Positions 8,421 to 17,277 of a stretch of 64,000 nt of DNA are shown in pieces (position 1 is the stretch's first letter; every line of letters begins with the position of its first letter). The position numbers and the translations under genes were made by a program. A model generated the notes under the pieces. That model made no database searches, was not told the DNA's origin, and worked only from the letters and a program-made list of their open reading frames with translations. The DNA lies in contig NZ_JBMSDT010000010.1 in assembly GCF_049445795.1 (NCBI RefSeq), forward strand, positions 124,001 through 188,000, in the 5' to 3' direction. Source of the stretch: Larkinella sp049445795. GTDB taxonomy: Bacteria > Bacteroidota > Bacteroidia > Cytophagales > Spirosomataceae.

Positions 8421-10253
8421 TCATTTGTTCAGAAAATCCTGGTACGATTCTTCCTCGTAAGCTTCTCCTAACTCAACATCTTGTTTATCAACGGATCCGC
8501 TGGACGAGATAACCCGTCGACTGGTATTGTCAAAAAGCAGGTGGCGGTTAGGCTGAACGACCCCAAATCCATTGTTGAAGGCAAAGTATGCAAAAGGACG
8601 GTTTTGCGGATTCAACAGGTCACGGCTCCAGGAAAAAGGGGTCGCATCCAGATTCAGTTGGTGGAGTAGGGTAGCAGCCAGGTCGGTTTGTGAGCCGATT
8701 TGGTCAATGAGCTGTGGTTTGGCCTTTAGGGCTCCACCCAGCCAGAGCATCGGCACGTGAAAATCCCGAACGCGGTCGTTGGTCAGCACTGGGAGCCGGT
8801 GACCGTGATCAGCCGTAATAATTACCAGGGTGTTGGCCCACCAGGGTTGCTTTTTCGCTTGTGCAATAAAATGACCCAGGCTATGGTCGGCATAGTATAA
8901 TGAATTCAAAAAAAGGGATTCTTCATCGTCGCCGGAGAAAACGGCGGGCATCGGCACCTCAAACGGCTCGTGGCTGCTCAGCGTGAATAAGGAAAGGAAA
9001 AAAGGTTGTTTTGCACTGCCCAGATCCGACAAAATCCGGTTATAAACCACGTGGTCGTGCGCGCCCCATTTCGAGTTCCAGTCCCGCGCATCGAAATCGC
9101 TTTTCGACACGATCCGGTCGAACTGGTTGTGGTACAGATAGGACTTGATGTTGGCGAATTCGGTTTCTCCACCGTAGTAAAAAGAAGTCTGATACCCGGC
9201 TTTTTTAAACACCTGACCCAGGGTGGGCAATTTGGCGGCTTTGGTGGGCAGCGTCATGATGGAGGCTGTGGCCTGAGCCGGAAACCCACTCAACAGCGCA
9301 ATAAGTCCTTTTTCACTGCGGTCACCACTTGCATATATCTGGTTGAAAAACAATCCTTTGTGGCTCAGTTTTTCAAATTGGGGTGTCACACCGGTTCGTC
9401 CACCCAGGGTCGCAACGGACTTAGCCGTGAAACTTTCCCAGATAATTATGATCACATTTGGCCGTGGGTTGGTCAGCAGCGACTTGGGGGTGGTGACGGG
9501 CTGGTACAGGACCTTCAGCGTCTGACTGGCCCGTTGCCGGGGGAGAAAGGTATACGGGTTGCTGCCGTAGTTTTTCTGTTCCAGACAGGAGTGAATAAAA
9601 TTCCACTGGGGAGTTACGGCCGCATAATTGGCAAAGGCTATCGGAGAAAAATAAACCGTGCTCACGTTCATGGGGGCCAGTTGCATACCACCCCGGATGG
9701 GAATAATCAGGGCGAAAGTCGCGACCAGCAGAACGGGGGTGGCCATCCTACGCCGGACTGGTCGGAACCGGTGCGTAAACGGTCGAAGCAGTTGCTGAAA
9801 TCCGTATGAACCAACCACCATCAGACCGCCAAACAACAATGCCAACAGGAAAAGGGGCGAAGCGGCTACGGATGCAGCCGCTTCGTGCGGTGATTTCAGA
9901 TAATGCAGGGGTGTTACGTCCAGATGAAAGCCCCAGGTTCGGAATACTTCCAGATCAGCAACGGTAATCAGCGATACGGTGGCTAATTCAAACAGGGCCA
10001 CAACGCGCAGGGTGGTCGTTAGTCTGTGGGCGGGTGTATTCGGAAAGAAGGTTATAACCAGGGCTGGCAAAATCGTCAGGTAACCCGCCGTGGACAGGTC
10101 CATCCGAAAACCGTGCGCAAAAACTCCGGTCAGGGTCGGCCAATCCAATTCCCGGGATTGGGTTTGATAACCCAAAAACACAAGGCGATTGAACGCCAGC
10201 CAGCCCGTCCAGCTTAACAAAACGGCAAGAATAAATAAAAAACGACTCTTCAT
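8421..10253 (-). CDS. Membrane sulfatase-fold transferase (LTA synthase-like)
   Basis: 610-residue inner-membrane protein with about five N-terminal membrane helices (residues 1-190) and a periplasmic alkaline phosphatase/sulfatase domain. Such enzymes move phosphoglycerol or phosphoethanolamine groups onto lipids or glycans. Seen here: metal ligand region I-I-W-E-S (Glu273), nucleophile position G-D-R-S-E-K-G with Ser313 where LtaS has Thr, and T-A-D-H-G-H-R near the end of the catalytic domain. Start ATG 10253 is preferred to the frame opening at 10274. A minus-strand TACCTTTG at 10274-10281 fits this start. Bacteroidota lack lipoteichoic acid, so the acceptor is unknown; phosphatase or hydrolase activity is an alternative. 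Confidence 0.85.
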   Translation of the reverse strand: MKSRFLFILAVLLSWTGWLAFNRLVFLGYQTQSRELDWPTLTGVFAHGFRMDLSTAGYLTILPALVITFFPNTPAHRLTTTLRVVALFELATVSLITVADLEVFRTWGFHLDVTPLHYLKSPHEAAASVAASPLFLLALLFGGLMVVGSYGFQQLLRPFTHRFRPVRRRMATPVLLVATFALIIPIRGGMQLAPMNVSTVYFSPIAFANYAAVTPQWNFIHSCLEQKNYGSNPYTFLPRQRASQTLKVLYQPVTTPKSLLTNPRPNVIIIIWESFTAKSVATLGGRTGVTPQFEKLSHKGLFFNQIYASGDRSEKGLIALLSGFPAQATASIMTLPTKAAKLPTLGQVFKKAGYQTSFYYGGETEFANIKSYLYHNQFDRIVSKSDFDARDWNSKWGAHDHVVYNRILSDLGSAKQPFFLSLFTLSSHEPFEVPMPAVFSGDDEESLFLNSLYYADHSLGHFIAQAKKQPWWANTLVIITADHGHRLPVLTNDRVRDFHVPMLWLGGALKAKPQLIDQIGSQTDLAATLLHQLNLDATPFSWSRDLLNPQNRPFAYFAFNNGFGVVQPNRHLLFDNTSRRVISSSGSVDKQDVELGEAYEEESYQDFLNK

Positions 10254-10273
10254 TAGTACAGTTGCGAGAGCCA

Positions 10274-10281
10274 CAAAGGTA
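10274..10281 (-). promoter_or_regulatory. -7 promoter element for the sulfatase-fold gene
   Basis: TACCTTTG on the minus strand, 20 nt upstream of the ATG at 10253. It overlaps the alternative longer start at 10274, which argues for the shorter protein. Confidence 0.6.
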
Positions 10282-10442
10282 TTATGAAATCATAATTTTT
10301 TACAGGGAATTATGTGAACGGTTCGACTGACAAAATAAACTTAAACCGGGCTGGGTACAATTTTATCTAACTTCGATGCAAAATATCTTGAAAATAGTTC
10401 TTTTTTGAGAATATGATTTACGAGCGAATCAAATGTGACTTT

Positions 10443-10456
10443 TGTCAATTATGACA
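10443..10456. promoter_or_regulatory. Possible operator upstream of glnN
   Basis: TGTCA-atta-TGACA inverted repeat, about 65 bp upstream of the TAnnTTTG box of glnN. The position suits an activator of the Crp/Fnr kind, but the recognised protein cannot be told. The rest of the 10254-10561 gap is AT-rich with no gene. Confidence 0.4.
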
Positions 10457-10494
10457 TTTTTTTATGGAATTAAGGTTAAAACGATAGTGATTTT

Positions 10495-10526
10495 TTGGAA
10501 ATTAGATCAAAATGTCAGTATTTTTG
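10495..10526 (+). promoter_or_regulatory. Promoter of glnN
   Basis: TTG at 10495-10497, 21 nt spacer, TATTTTTG at 10519-10526. This is a good Bacteroidota-type -33/-7 pair. The expected start near 10532 leaves a leader of about 30 nt before ATG 10562. Confidence 0.7.
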
Positions 10527-10561
10527 AGCGTTTTTAATCCAAAAACCACCTCAAACCTAAT

Positions 10562-12751
10562 ATGTCAAACTTTCGGTTTAAAGCGCTCGAAATTGCACAA
10601 AGTCGGCAAGCTCTGTCTGTTCCGCCACCAGCTGAACGTGTCACGGAATACTACGGTTCGTATACGTTCAACAACGAAGTTATGCGTTCCCTGCTCTCGC
10701 CGGAAGCATACCTCAAAATCACTCAGGCCATTGAAACCGGCGGTAAAATCGACCGGGATATTGCCGATGAAGTGGCAAATGCCATGAAATCCTGGGCGAT
10801 TGCGAAAGGAGCTACTCACTACACCCACTGGTTTCAGCCGCTGACTGGTGATACGGCCGAAAAACATGATGCCTTCTTCGATGTAACGATGGAAGGAAAA
10901 GCGATTGAGAAATTCAAAGGTGGTGCGCTGGTTCAGCAGGAACCGGATGCGTCTTCATTCCCGAGCGGTGGATTGCGCAACACCTTCGAAGCGCGTGGTT
11001 ACACGGGTTGGGACCCCAGTTCACCAGCCTTTTTGATGGACAATGGGGCGGGTGGAAAAACCCTGTGTATTCCGTCGGTTTTCATTTCTTATACCGGCGA
11101 AGCGCTGGATTATAAAACACCCTTGCTGAAGGCGCTATCCGCCGTCGACAAAGCGGCCACGGCCGTATGCCAGTATTTTGACCGGAATGTGACGAAAGTA
11201 ACACCGACGCTTGGACCGGAACAGGAATATTTTCTGGTCGACAAGGCACTGTTTTACGCCCGTCCGGACCTGGTTATGGCCGGTCGCACGGTTTTCGGTC
11301 ATTCTCCGGCGCGTGGTCAGCAGTTGGAAGACCACTACTTTGGTACCATTCCTCCGCGTGTCAACTCGTTCATGGTTGATTTCGAATTCGAGGCCATGAA
11401 ACTCGGTATGCCGGTTCGGACCCGTCACAACGAGGTGGCCCCCGGCCAATTTGAGGTGGCACCGACATTTGAGGAGGTAAACCTGGCCATCGACCACAAT
11501 GCCTTGTTGATGGATTTGATGGAGAAAGTGGCTGAGCGTCACAACTTTAAGGTCTTATTCCACGAAAAACCGTTCGCTGGCATCAACGGTAGCGGAAAAC
11601 ACAATAACTGGTCGCTCGGAACCAATACTGGGGTGAACCTGCTGGCTCCCAGCTCGAAACCGAAAGAAAGCCTGCGGTTCCTGACCTTCCTGGTCAACGT
11701 CATCAAGGCCGTTCACGACCATGCCGATTTGTTACGGGCGAGCATCGCTTCGGCCGGCAACGAATACCGTCTGGGTGCCAACGAAGCCCCCCCGGCGATC
11801 GTTTCGATCTTCCTTGGCGAGTCATTGACGAAAGCGCTGGAAGACCTCGAAACCAAGTCCGAAGTGATCGTTAACAAAGGCGATAACGTTTATTATAAAC
11901 TGGGAATCAATCGGATTCCATCGCTGTTGCGCGACAATACTGATCGGAACCGGACGTCACCGTTTGCTTTCACAGGGAACAAATTCGAGTTCCGCGCTGT
12001 CGGGGGCGGTGCCAACTCGGCATCGACCATGACGGTGCTGAATGCGATCATGGCCGACCAGTTGAATAAATTCAAGCAAGATCTGGATGCCCGTCTGGCC
12101 AATGGCGAGAAAAAGGAACTGGCTATTGTCGATATTCTGAAAGGATACTATGCGGACTCGAAACGCATTCTATTCGAAGGCAACGGGTATTCCGACGAGT
12201 GGGTTGAAGAAGCGGCCAAACGCGGTCTGTCAAACATCAAATCGACGCCGGAAGCCCTGGGAGTTTACCTGAAACCCGAATCGCTGGAGTTGTTCGAGCG
12301 GGTAGGGGTGCTGAGCCATGCCGAGGTTGAATCACGTTACGAAATCGAACTCGAAAAATACATTAAAAAAGTACAGATCGAGTCGCGTGTGGTGGGTGAT
12401 TTAGCCATGAACCACGTCGTATCGACGGCATTGAAATACCTCAATAAACTAGCTGAAACGGCCAAGGCGCTAGTTGACCTCGGGATGACCAATGAAGCTG
12501 AGCCAATCAAAGCCCTGATTGCTGAGATCTCGGGTCGGGTTAATACGATCAAAATGAATGTGGAAGCCATGACCGAGACCCGTAAAAAAGCAAATAACCT
12601 AGGCTCAACCGCTGAAACGGCCAAAATCTACGCTACGGAAGTAAAAGACTTCTTCGATGTGATCCGCTACGAAGTTGACAAACTCGAGCTGATTATCGAC
12701 GACGAAGACTGGCCGCTGGTAAAATACCGCGAAATGCTTTTTGTGAAGTAA
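10562..12751 (+). CDS. glnN: Glutamine synthetase type III
   Basis: 729-residue GSIII, which makes glutamine from glutamate, ammonia and ATP in the cytoplasm. The length matches the large GSIII class (about 720-730) and is far above GSI or GSII. Hallmarks seen: the N-terminal GSIII region with S-F-P-S-G-G-L-R, the L-G-P-E-Q-E-Y-F metal-binding motif, R-H-N-E-V-A-P-G-Q-F-E, and the ATP-binding N-G-S-G-K-H-N-N-W-S. It has its own promoter and a strong terminator, so it is monocistronic. Together with the ammonium channel at 5.5 kb it makes the ammonium assimilation route of this window. Confidence 0.97.
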   Translation: MSNFRFKALEIAQSRQALSVPPPAERVTEYYGSYTFNNEVMRSLLSPEAYLKITQAIETGGKIDRDIADEVANAMKSWAIAKGATHYTHWFQPLTGDTAEKHDAFFDVTMEGKAIEKFKGGALVQQEPDASSFPSGGLRNTFEARGYTGWDPSSPAFLMDNGAGGKTLCIPSVFISYTGEALDYKTPLLKALSAVDKAATAVCQYFDRNVTKVTPTLGPEQEYFLVDKALFYARPDLVMAGRTVFGHSPARGQQLEDHYFGTIPPRVNSFMVDFEFEAMKLGMPVRTRHNEVAPGQFEVAPTFEEVNLAIDHNALLMDLMEKVAERHNFKVLFHEKPFAGINGSGKHNNWSLGTNTGVNLLAPSSKPKESLRFLTFLVNVIKAVHDHADLLRASIASAGNEYRLGANEAPPAIVSIFLGESLTKALEDLETKSEVIVNKGDNVYYKLGINRIPSLLRDNTDRNRTSPFAFTGNKFEFRAVGGGANSASTMTVLNAIMADQLNKFKQDLDARLANGEKKELAIVDILKGYYADSKRILFEGNGYSDEWVEEAAKRGLSNIKSTPEALGVYLKPESLELFERVGVLSHAEVESRYEIELEKYIKKVQIESRVVGDLAMNHVVSTALKYLNKLAETAKALVDLGMTNEAEPIKALIAEISGRVNTIKMNVEAMTETRKKANNLGSTAETAKIYATEVKDFFDVIRYEVDKLELIIDDEDWPLVKYREMLFVK

Positions 12752-12776
12752 TCCATTTCCAACCATACTGCTGCAC

Positions 12777-12811
12777 AAAGCCTGCGCCAATTGGCGCAGG
12801 CTTTTGTTTTT
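12777..12811 (+). terminator. Terminator after glnN
   Basis: 28-bp perfect palindrome built around AAGCCTGCGCC, 12777-12804, followed by T-rich sequence to 12811. It may work on both strands. Confidence 0.9.
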
Positions 12812-12925
12812 AAGCAACCGTAATTAGTTAACCAGTAAACTTTGTAATGAGCGTCGGTTTCTGTACATTTCCGGGATTCTCCAGCTCTTCCCGAATTAGG
12901 ACTGTTAACCTTAAACCAATGCGGC

Positions 12926-14134
12926 ATGCCGTTTACCGTTGAGACAATGATGCGGGATTTGTGTCGCCTGCCGCATCGGGGAGCTGCAACGATGTTGGAA
13001 AAATCAGCCTTAGATATCCTTTCGGCAACCCTAAAGGATCTTCAGGTGGAGGTGACGGTCGAGTCGTTTCAAACCCCTCGGACGTATGTGACGACCCTCT
13101 ATTGGCTCGTGTTTGGTATTGCATCCGGCCTGTTGGGTTTTCCCTGGCTGGGTTGGGGGGCAGTCATCTGGACCTGGTGGTGGATTGGCTTGACCTGGCT
13201 CTACTTCAACTGGCGCTTCTCTCCCGTAACCAAATTGCCCCCCCTCAGTACGGCTCACAACCTCATTGGGCGCTGGAGGGAGAAGGAGCGAGGATATGCC
13301 GGTGATCGGGAAAAACCGGTTTTAAAAGTCATCCTAATGGCTCATTACGATACGGCACCGATCTCGCTGATTTATCGAAATAACCGCATACAAAGTTTCC
13401 ATGTTTCCCTGATCATTACCTTATTCCTGATGCTGGCGGCCGGACTACTGATGTTGGCAGAGCAACTTGGCATCGATTCAACTTGGCTACCCTGGATTCG
13501 ATACGGCCTGGTGGCATTTTTTGTCCTTCAGGCTCTGCTGGCAACGCTCGGCTACTGGCTTTATGGGTATTCGAACGGGGCCAGTGACAACGCAACGGGC
13601 GTGGTGGCGGCTATTGCGACGGCCCAACGGCTTCGGCAGCTCAATCTGCCCGGTGTTGAAATAGACCTCGTTTTTACCAGTGCGAAAGAAGCGGGCAATA
13701 TCGGCTCCCGTGTTTATTTGCAGAAACACGTTGCCGATTGGCCCCCAGGCCGTACGGTGGCGGTGAATTTTGATACGTTGGGGAATGGCTCCCCCCGGTT
13801 GATCAAACATACCGGCACGGTGGAAGAAATTGAATATTCGAATCCGTTGATGGACCGGGCGGAACGATTGCTGGAAGAAACACCGTTTCGGGGCGTAGTG
13901 CAACCCGCCCGCTGGCACACGGCCGAATTCGATAGTGTCTGGTTTGTCCGTAAACAGATTCCGGTTATGACCCTGACAGCAATGGATGCCCGTGGCCGGA
14001 TGCCCAACATTCACCGGCCGGATGATCAATTGCTGGTTACGGATTTGTCAAGCATCCCGATTGCGGTCGACTTCGCCATTCAGACCCTGGTTCGCTATTA
14101 TCAGGCTTTTGAACTAACCGCCGAGCGTATCTAA
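12926..14134 (+). CDS. Membrane-embedded M28-like peptidase homologue, likely altered active site
   Basis: 402-residue protein with an M28 (aminopeptidase) fold split by membrane helices. Metal-site residues seen: His140 and Asp142 in A-H-Y-D-T-A, Asp221 in S-D-N-A-T-G, Glu255, Asp283 in N-F-D-T-L, and His363 in H-R-P-D-D. Where active M28 enzymes have the pair Glu-Glu (base plus metal ligand), this protein has Lys254-Glu255, so the general base appears lost. Four hydrophobic segments lie at about 56-77, 78-95, 158-178 and 190-212; the last two are inserted between the His-x-Asp and the Asp motif. A non-peptidase role is possible. No clear operon partner. Confidence 0.8.
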   Translation: MPFTVETMMRDLCRLPHRGAATMLEKSALDILSATLKDLQVEVTVESFQTPRTYVTTLYWLVFGIASGLLGFPWLGWGAVIWTWWWIGLTWLYFNWRFSPVTKLPPLSTAHNLIGRWREKERGYAGDREKPVLKVILMAHYDTAPISLIYRNNRIQSFHVSLIITLFLMLAAGLLMLAEQLGIDSTWLPWIRYGLVAFFVLQALLATLGYWLYGYSNGASDNATGVVAAIATAQRLRQLNLPGVEIDLVFTSAKEAGNIGSRVYLQKHVADWPPGRTVAVNFDTLGNGSPRLIKHTGTVEEIEYSNPLMDRAERLLEETPFRGVVQPARWHTAEFDSVWFVRKQIPVMTLTAMDARGRMPNIHRPDDQLLVTDLSSIPIAVDFAIQTLVRYYQAFELTAERI

Positions 14135-14160
14135 TCGAAACACTAGGAGGGGGGAATGAG

Positions 14161-14190
14161 TTGAAAATCGTAAGCAGGTTTGTAGCTTTG
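14161..14190 (+). promoter_or_regulatory. Promoter of the acidic protein-rsmE unit
   Basis: TTG at 14161-14163, 19-nt spacer, TAGCTTTG at 14183-14190. This pair fits the Bacteroidota consensus well. It makes ATG 14227 the likely translation start, because the upstream in-frame start at 14161 lies inside the promoter. Confidence 0.75.
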
Positions 14191-14226
14191 CCGATAGAAT
14201 CAATCGCATACTTTAACAATTCACAC

Positions 14227-14796
14227 ATGGCCACGTATAAAAATGAAGGATTTGACCCGGCAACCATTCAGCGTCTGAAAGAGGAATGCCAGGCGGAAGG
14301 AAGTGCCTTCGTTTATGTAGAAGATGAAGACGACGATCTGGAAGTGCTCAATTCCGGCGAATGTGTGCATGTTCAATTTGTCGGGAAATACAAAGGGGAT
14401 GAAGTAATTTATGACGCCATTATTTACACGCTGCGGCTTCACCACAGCAGCCTGGTGTATGAAATGGCCATGGAAAAAGTAAAAAAGTCCTTTCCGCAGT
14501 ACGTCCCCGTTGAAGATCGCAAACCCGGTTATCGCATCGACCCCGAACTGGAAGAAGAAATCGAATTGTTTCTGACCGAACTGATCGAGGAAATCGAAGA
14601 GAATGAGTCGGTGAAGGTACAGGAGCATATCGAAACCGACCTTGATTTCGAGTTCGGCATCAGCCTGGATGTCTGCCTGAACGTCGAGGAAATTTCGGAA
14701 GATGTCATTGAAGACTTCATTGAACAGTTTAATAACAATACCCTGAAACTGGATACGACGCTGTATTCCTTCACGAGCGAAGAGACCGAAGAATAA
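14227..14796 (+). CDS. Conserved acidic protein of unknown function
   Basis: 189 residues, not recognised. It is strongly acidic, with runs such as D-E-D-D-D-L-E at about 29-35 and repeated E-E/I-E-E segments between 110 and 150. No signal peptide or membrane segment is visible; predicted cytoplasmic. The start is set by the promoter at 14161-14190. It lies 17 nt upstream of rsmE on the same strand, so the two are probably one transcript. A DNA-mimic or chaperone-like role would fit the charge, but nothing in the sequence proves it. Confidence 0.8.
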   Translation: MATYKNEGFDPATIQRLKEECQAEGSAFVYVEDEDDDLEVLNSGECVHVQFVGKYKGDEVIYDAIIYTLRLHHSSLVYEMAMEKVKKSFPQYVPVEDRKPGYRIDPELEEEIELFLTELIEEIEENESVKVQEHIETDLDFEFGISLDVCLNVEEISEDVIEDFIEQFNNNTLKLDTTLYSFTSEETEE

Positions 14797-14813
14797 CCGC
14801 CCGGGCCGTTGCC

Positions 14814-15518
14814 ATGCATTTGTTTTATCAGCCTGATGCCGAAAACCAACCGTATCTGAACGAGGAAGAATCCCGGCATTGTGTCAAAACGCTGAGATTG
14901 GGTCGGGGCGATACCATCAATGTGACCGATGGGGAAGGTAAGCGTCATAAATGCGTCATCGAAACCGCCGATTCGCGCCGGTGTACGTTCCAGATTCTCG
15001 AAACGTACACCGAAACCTTGCGACCCTACCGGATTCATCTGGCTGTGGCACCCACCAAGAACGCTGACCGAATCGAATGGTTTGTCGAAAAAGCGGTTGA
15101 ACTGGGCATCGACCGGATCAGTTTTTTTCTCGGACAGCACTCGGAAAGGCGGGCCTTAAAAACCGACCGGATCGAGAAGATTGCCGTGGCCGCCATGAAG
15201 CAATCGTTGCAGTTGTTTAAACCCGCCATTGACCCCTTGCTGGATTTTAAAGACATCCTAACGGTGTTAGCTGAACAACGATACATTGCTCACCTCCCTG
15301 AAAACGAGGTTGTTGAGCCGCTGGCTCAATCGGTAAAGCCGGGGCAGACCGTGCTCGTGCTAGTCGGTCCGGAAGGGGACTTTTCGGGCCATGAACTTCA
15401 GTTGGCGATCCAAAATGGATTCAAGATGGTTACGATGGGATCCACCCGCCTTCGTACCGAAACCGCAGCTCTGGTTGCCTGCCACACCATTCATCTGGTG
15501 AATGCGCTGCGGGCCTGA
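14814..15518 (+). CDS. rsmE: 16S rRNA (uracil-1498-N3)-methyltransferase
   Basis: 234-residue SPOUT methyltransferase that methylates N3 of U1498 in 16S rRNA. An N-terminal PUA-like domain (about 1-70) precedes the SPOUT domain. The knot motifs L-V-G-P-E-G-D-F-S and L-G/M-G-S-T-R-L-R-T-E-T-A-A are both present near the C-terminus, with Arg and Glu positions intact. Second gene of a probable two-gene unit with the acidic protein. Full length, no anomalies. Confidence 0.95.
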   Translation: MHLFYQPDAENQPYLNEEESRHCVKTLRLGRGDTINVTDGEGKRHKCVIETADSRRCTFQILETYTETLRPYRIHLAVAPTKNADRIEWFVEKAVELGIDRISFFLGQHSERRALKTDRIEKIAVAAMKQSLQLFKPAIDPLLDFKDILTVLAEQRYIAHLPENEVVEPLAQSVKPGQTVLVLVGPEGDFSGHELQLAIQNGFKMVTMGSTRLRTETAALVACHTIHLVNALRA

Positions 15519-15607
15519 ACTGGTTTTTCCGGAAAGCCATACTAGTTAGGTGGTTTTTTTCGTATATTTAATGAAACGACGTTGACGATACAACCCTGAA
15601 GCTTTTC

Positions 15608-16279
15608 ATGAGACACGCTTTTCGACTTCTGTTGACGGTTTGGTTGGTCACATTGGTATCCGTTACGGTAGTTCGGGCTCAATACTCGTACAAGATTGCC
15701 AAGCTGAAATACAATGGTGGGGGTGACTGGTATGCCAATAAAACTTCACTGCCAAACCTGATCAAGTTCTGCAATGCCAACCTGCGGATGAATATTTTCC
15801 CGGAAGAAGACATTGTGGAGGTCGGGAGTCCGGAGTTGTTTTCGTACCCGTTCGTTCACATGACGGGCCACGGGAACGTGGTGTTCTCGGACGCCGAAGC
15901 CCAAAATCTGCGCCGGTACCTGATGTCGGGCGGTTTTCTGCACATCGACGACAATTATGGACTCGATAAGTTTATTCGACGGGAGATGAAGAAGGTTTTT
16001 CCGGAACTGTCATTTATTGAATTACCGTACAATCATCCGGTTTACCACCAGAAGTTTAATTTTTCAAATGGGTTGCCGAAAGTACATGAGCACGATGGAA
16101 AAGCTCCTCAGGGATTTGGATTAATCTGGGAAGGTCGTTTAATCTGTTTTTACAGTTACGAATGTGATCTGGGGAACGGATGGGAGGATCAATCTGTTTA
16201 TAATGACCCGGAAGAGGCTCGCCAACAAGCGCTTCGCATGGGTGCCAACCTGTTACAATACTCGACAACGGCTTTTTGA
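15608..16279 (+). CDS. DUF4159 domain secreted protein
   Basis: 223 residues with a signal peptide (cleavage near A-Q, residue 25). The mature part matches DUF4159, a Rossmann-like domain related to the glutamine-amidotransferase-like superfamily, seen in Bacteroidota next to MoxR/Bat-type genes or alone. Features: Y-x-Y-K-I-A-K-L-K-Y opening, F-V-H-M-T-G-H-G-N near 75-83, G-G-F-L-H-I-D-D-N near 107-115, and Y-N-H-P-V-Y-H. Periplasmic location is likely. The function is unknown. A tail of AT-rich sequence separates it from the desaturase gene, which has its own likely promoter. Confidence 0.87.
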   Translation: MRHAFRLLLTVWLVTLVSVTVVRAQYSYKIAKLKYNGGGDWYANKTSLPNLIKFCNANLRMNIFPEEDIVEVGSPELFSYPFVHMTGHGNVVFSDAEAQNLRRYLMSGGFLHIDDNYGLDKFIRREMKKVFPELSFIELPYNHPVYHQKFNFSNGLPKVHEHDGKAPQGFGLIWEGRLICFYSYECDLGNGWEDQSVYNDPEEARQQALRMGANLLQYSTTAF

Positions 16280-16328
16280 TCGAAAAATATTTTTTTGTCT
16301 TATTCGGTTAACTATCGGCTTTATTGTT

Positions 16329-16336
16329 TAGATTTG
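16329..16336 (+). promoter_or_regulatory. -7 promoter element for the desaturase gene
   Basis: TAGATTTG, a TAnnTTTG match, 59 nt before the GTG start. No TTG at the normal -33 distance is visible. Confidence 0.5.
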
Positions 16337-16395
16337 TAGAATTCAATTGTACTGAAGTTGGTTTTTAGCCATTCACCTTTAACAACATTACGCCT

Positions 16396-17208
16396 GTGGT
16401 AATAGTCCTTATTGCCTTTGTTTTTCACTGGTACCTGTCTCTCTTCTGCCAGACGTTCTTCCTGCACCGCTATTCTGCTCACAAAATGTTTACAATGAGC
16501 AAAGTGTGGGAACGGTTTTTCTATTTCCTGACGTATGTCTCCCAAGGCTCGTCCTACCTGAGCCCCCGGGCGTATGCCGTGCTGCACCGGATGCACCACG
16601 CCTTTAGCGACACGCCCAAGGATCCGCACTCTCCGCATCATACCAAGAACGTTTTCACGATGATGTGGAAGACGAAAGACATTTACAACGCCGTTTTGAA
16701 CCGGACTCGTCCGGTCGAGGCTAAATTTGACCGCAATTACCCGGTTTGGGAAACCATCGAAAAAATCGGTGATTCCTGGATTTCACGGGTAGGTTGGGGT
16801 ACGGTTTATGCCCTGTTTTACATCTTTGCGTATGTTTACCTCGATATGCACTGGGCGTTCTTCTTTCTGCTGCCGATTCACTTCCTGATGGGGCCGATCC
16901 ACGGTGCTATTGTGAACTGGAGCGGTCACAAATACGGGTATGCTAACTTCGACAACCACGACCGGTCGAAAAACTCGCTGTTTATCGACTGGCTGATGAT
17001 GGGTGAACTGTTCCAGAACAATCACCACAAACGCCCGAATGCTGCCAACTTCGGAGCTAAATGGTGGGAAGTTGACCCAACGTACCCGGTGATCAAGTTG
17101 CTTTCTGCGTTGGGAATTATCAAAATGCGCCCGGCCAAAGTAACCACCGGCGAATTTGAAACCGGCCACGAGCGGCTGGTTGAGAAAAATGAGACCCAAT
17201 CGGTTTAA
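16396..17208 (+). CDS. Fatty-acid (acyl-CoA/lipid) desaturase
   Basis: 270-residue integral-membrane di-iron desaturase that puts a double bond in fatty acyl chains and tunes membrane fluidity. Histidine boxes: H-R-Y-S-A-H at 24-29, H-R-M-H-H at 64-68, and N-N-H-H-K near the C-terminus, plus G-H-K-Y-G-Y. Several hydrophobic segments lie at about 1-22, 40-60, 130-150 and 152-170. The start is GTG at 16396: no ATG precedes the first His box, and the second residue run V-I-V-L-I-A begins a membrane helix. A strong terminator follows. Regiospecificity (delta-9 type most likely) is inference. Confidence 0.9.
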   Translation: MVIVLIAFVFHWYLSLFCQTFFLHRYSAHKMFTMSKVWERFFYFLTYVSQGSSYLSPRAYAVLHRMHHAFSDTPKDPHSPHHTKNVFTMMWKTKDIYNAVLNRTRPVEAKFDRNYPVWETIEKIGDSWISRVGWGTVYALFYIFAYVYLDMHWAFFFLLPIHFLMGPIHGAIVNWSGHKYGYANFDNHDRSKNSLFIDWLMMGELFQNNHHKRPNAANFGAKWWEVDPTYPVIKLLSALGIIKMRPAKVTTGEFETGHERLVEKNETQSV

Positions 17209-17225
17209 CGGTTCTGCAACCTATG

Positions 17226-17260
17226 AAAAAGCCCCGCCAGCGAAACTGGCGGGGCTTTTT
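17226..17260. terminator. Bidirectional terminator between desaturase and deoxyribonucleotidase
   Basis: AAAAAGCCCCGCCAG / CTGGCGGGGCTTTTT with a 5-nt loop. A-run on the left and T-run on the right allow action on both converging genes. Confidence 0.93.
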
Positions 17261-17277
17261 CATATTGTCAGTTCGTC

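Noticed and set aside
9006..9809. 267-codon plus-strand frame
   Set aside because: Fully antisense to the sulfatase-fold gene; composition is that of a mirrored coding frame, no family resemblance.
4200..12751. One nitrogen operon from porin to glnN
   Set aside because: A double terminator follows amt, and two minus-strand genes lie between; glnN has its own promoter.
12667..12927. 86-codon minus-strand frame
   Set aside because: It crosses the glnN terminator palindrome and the glnN 3' end; not a gene.
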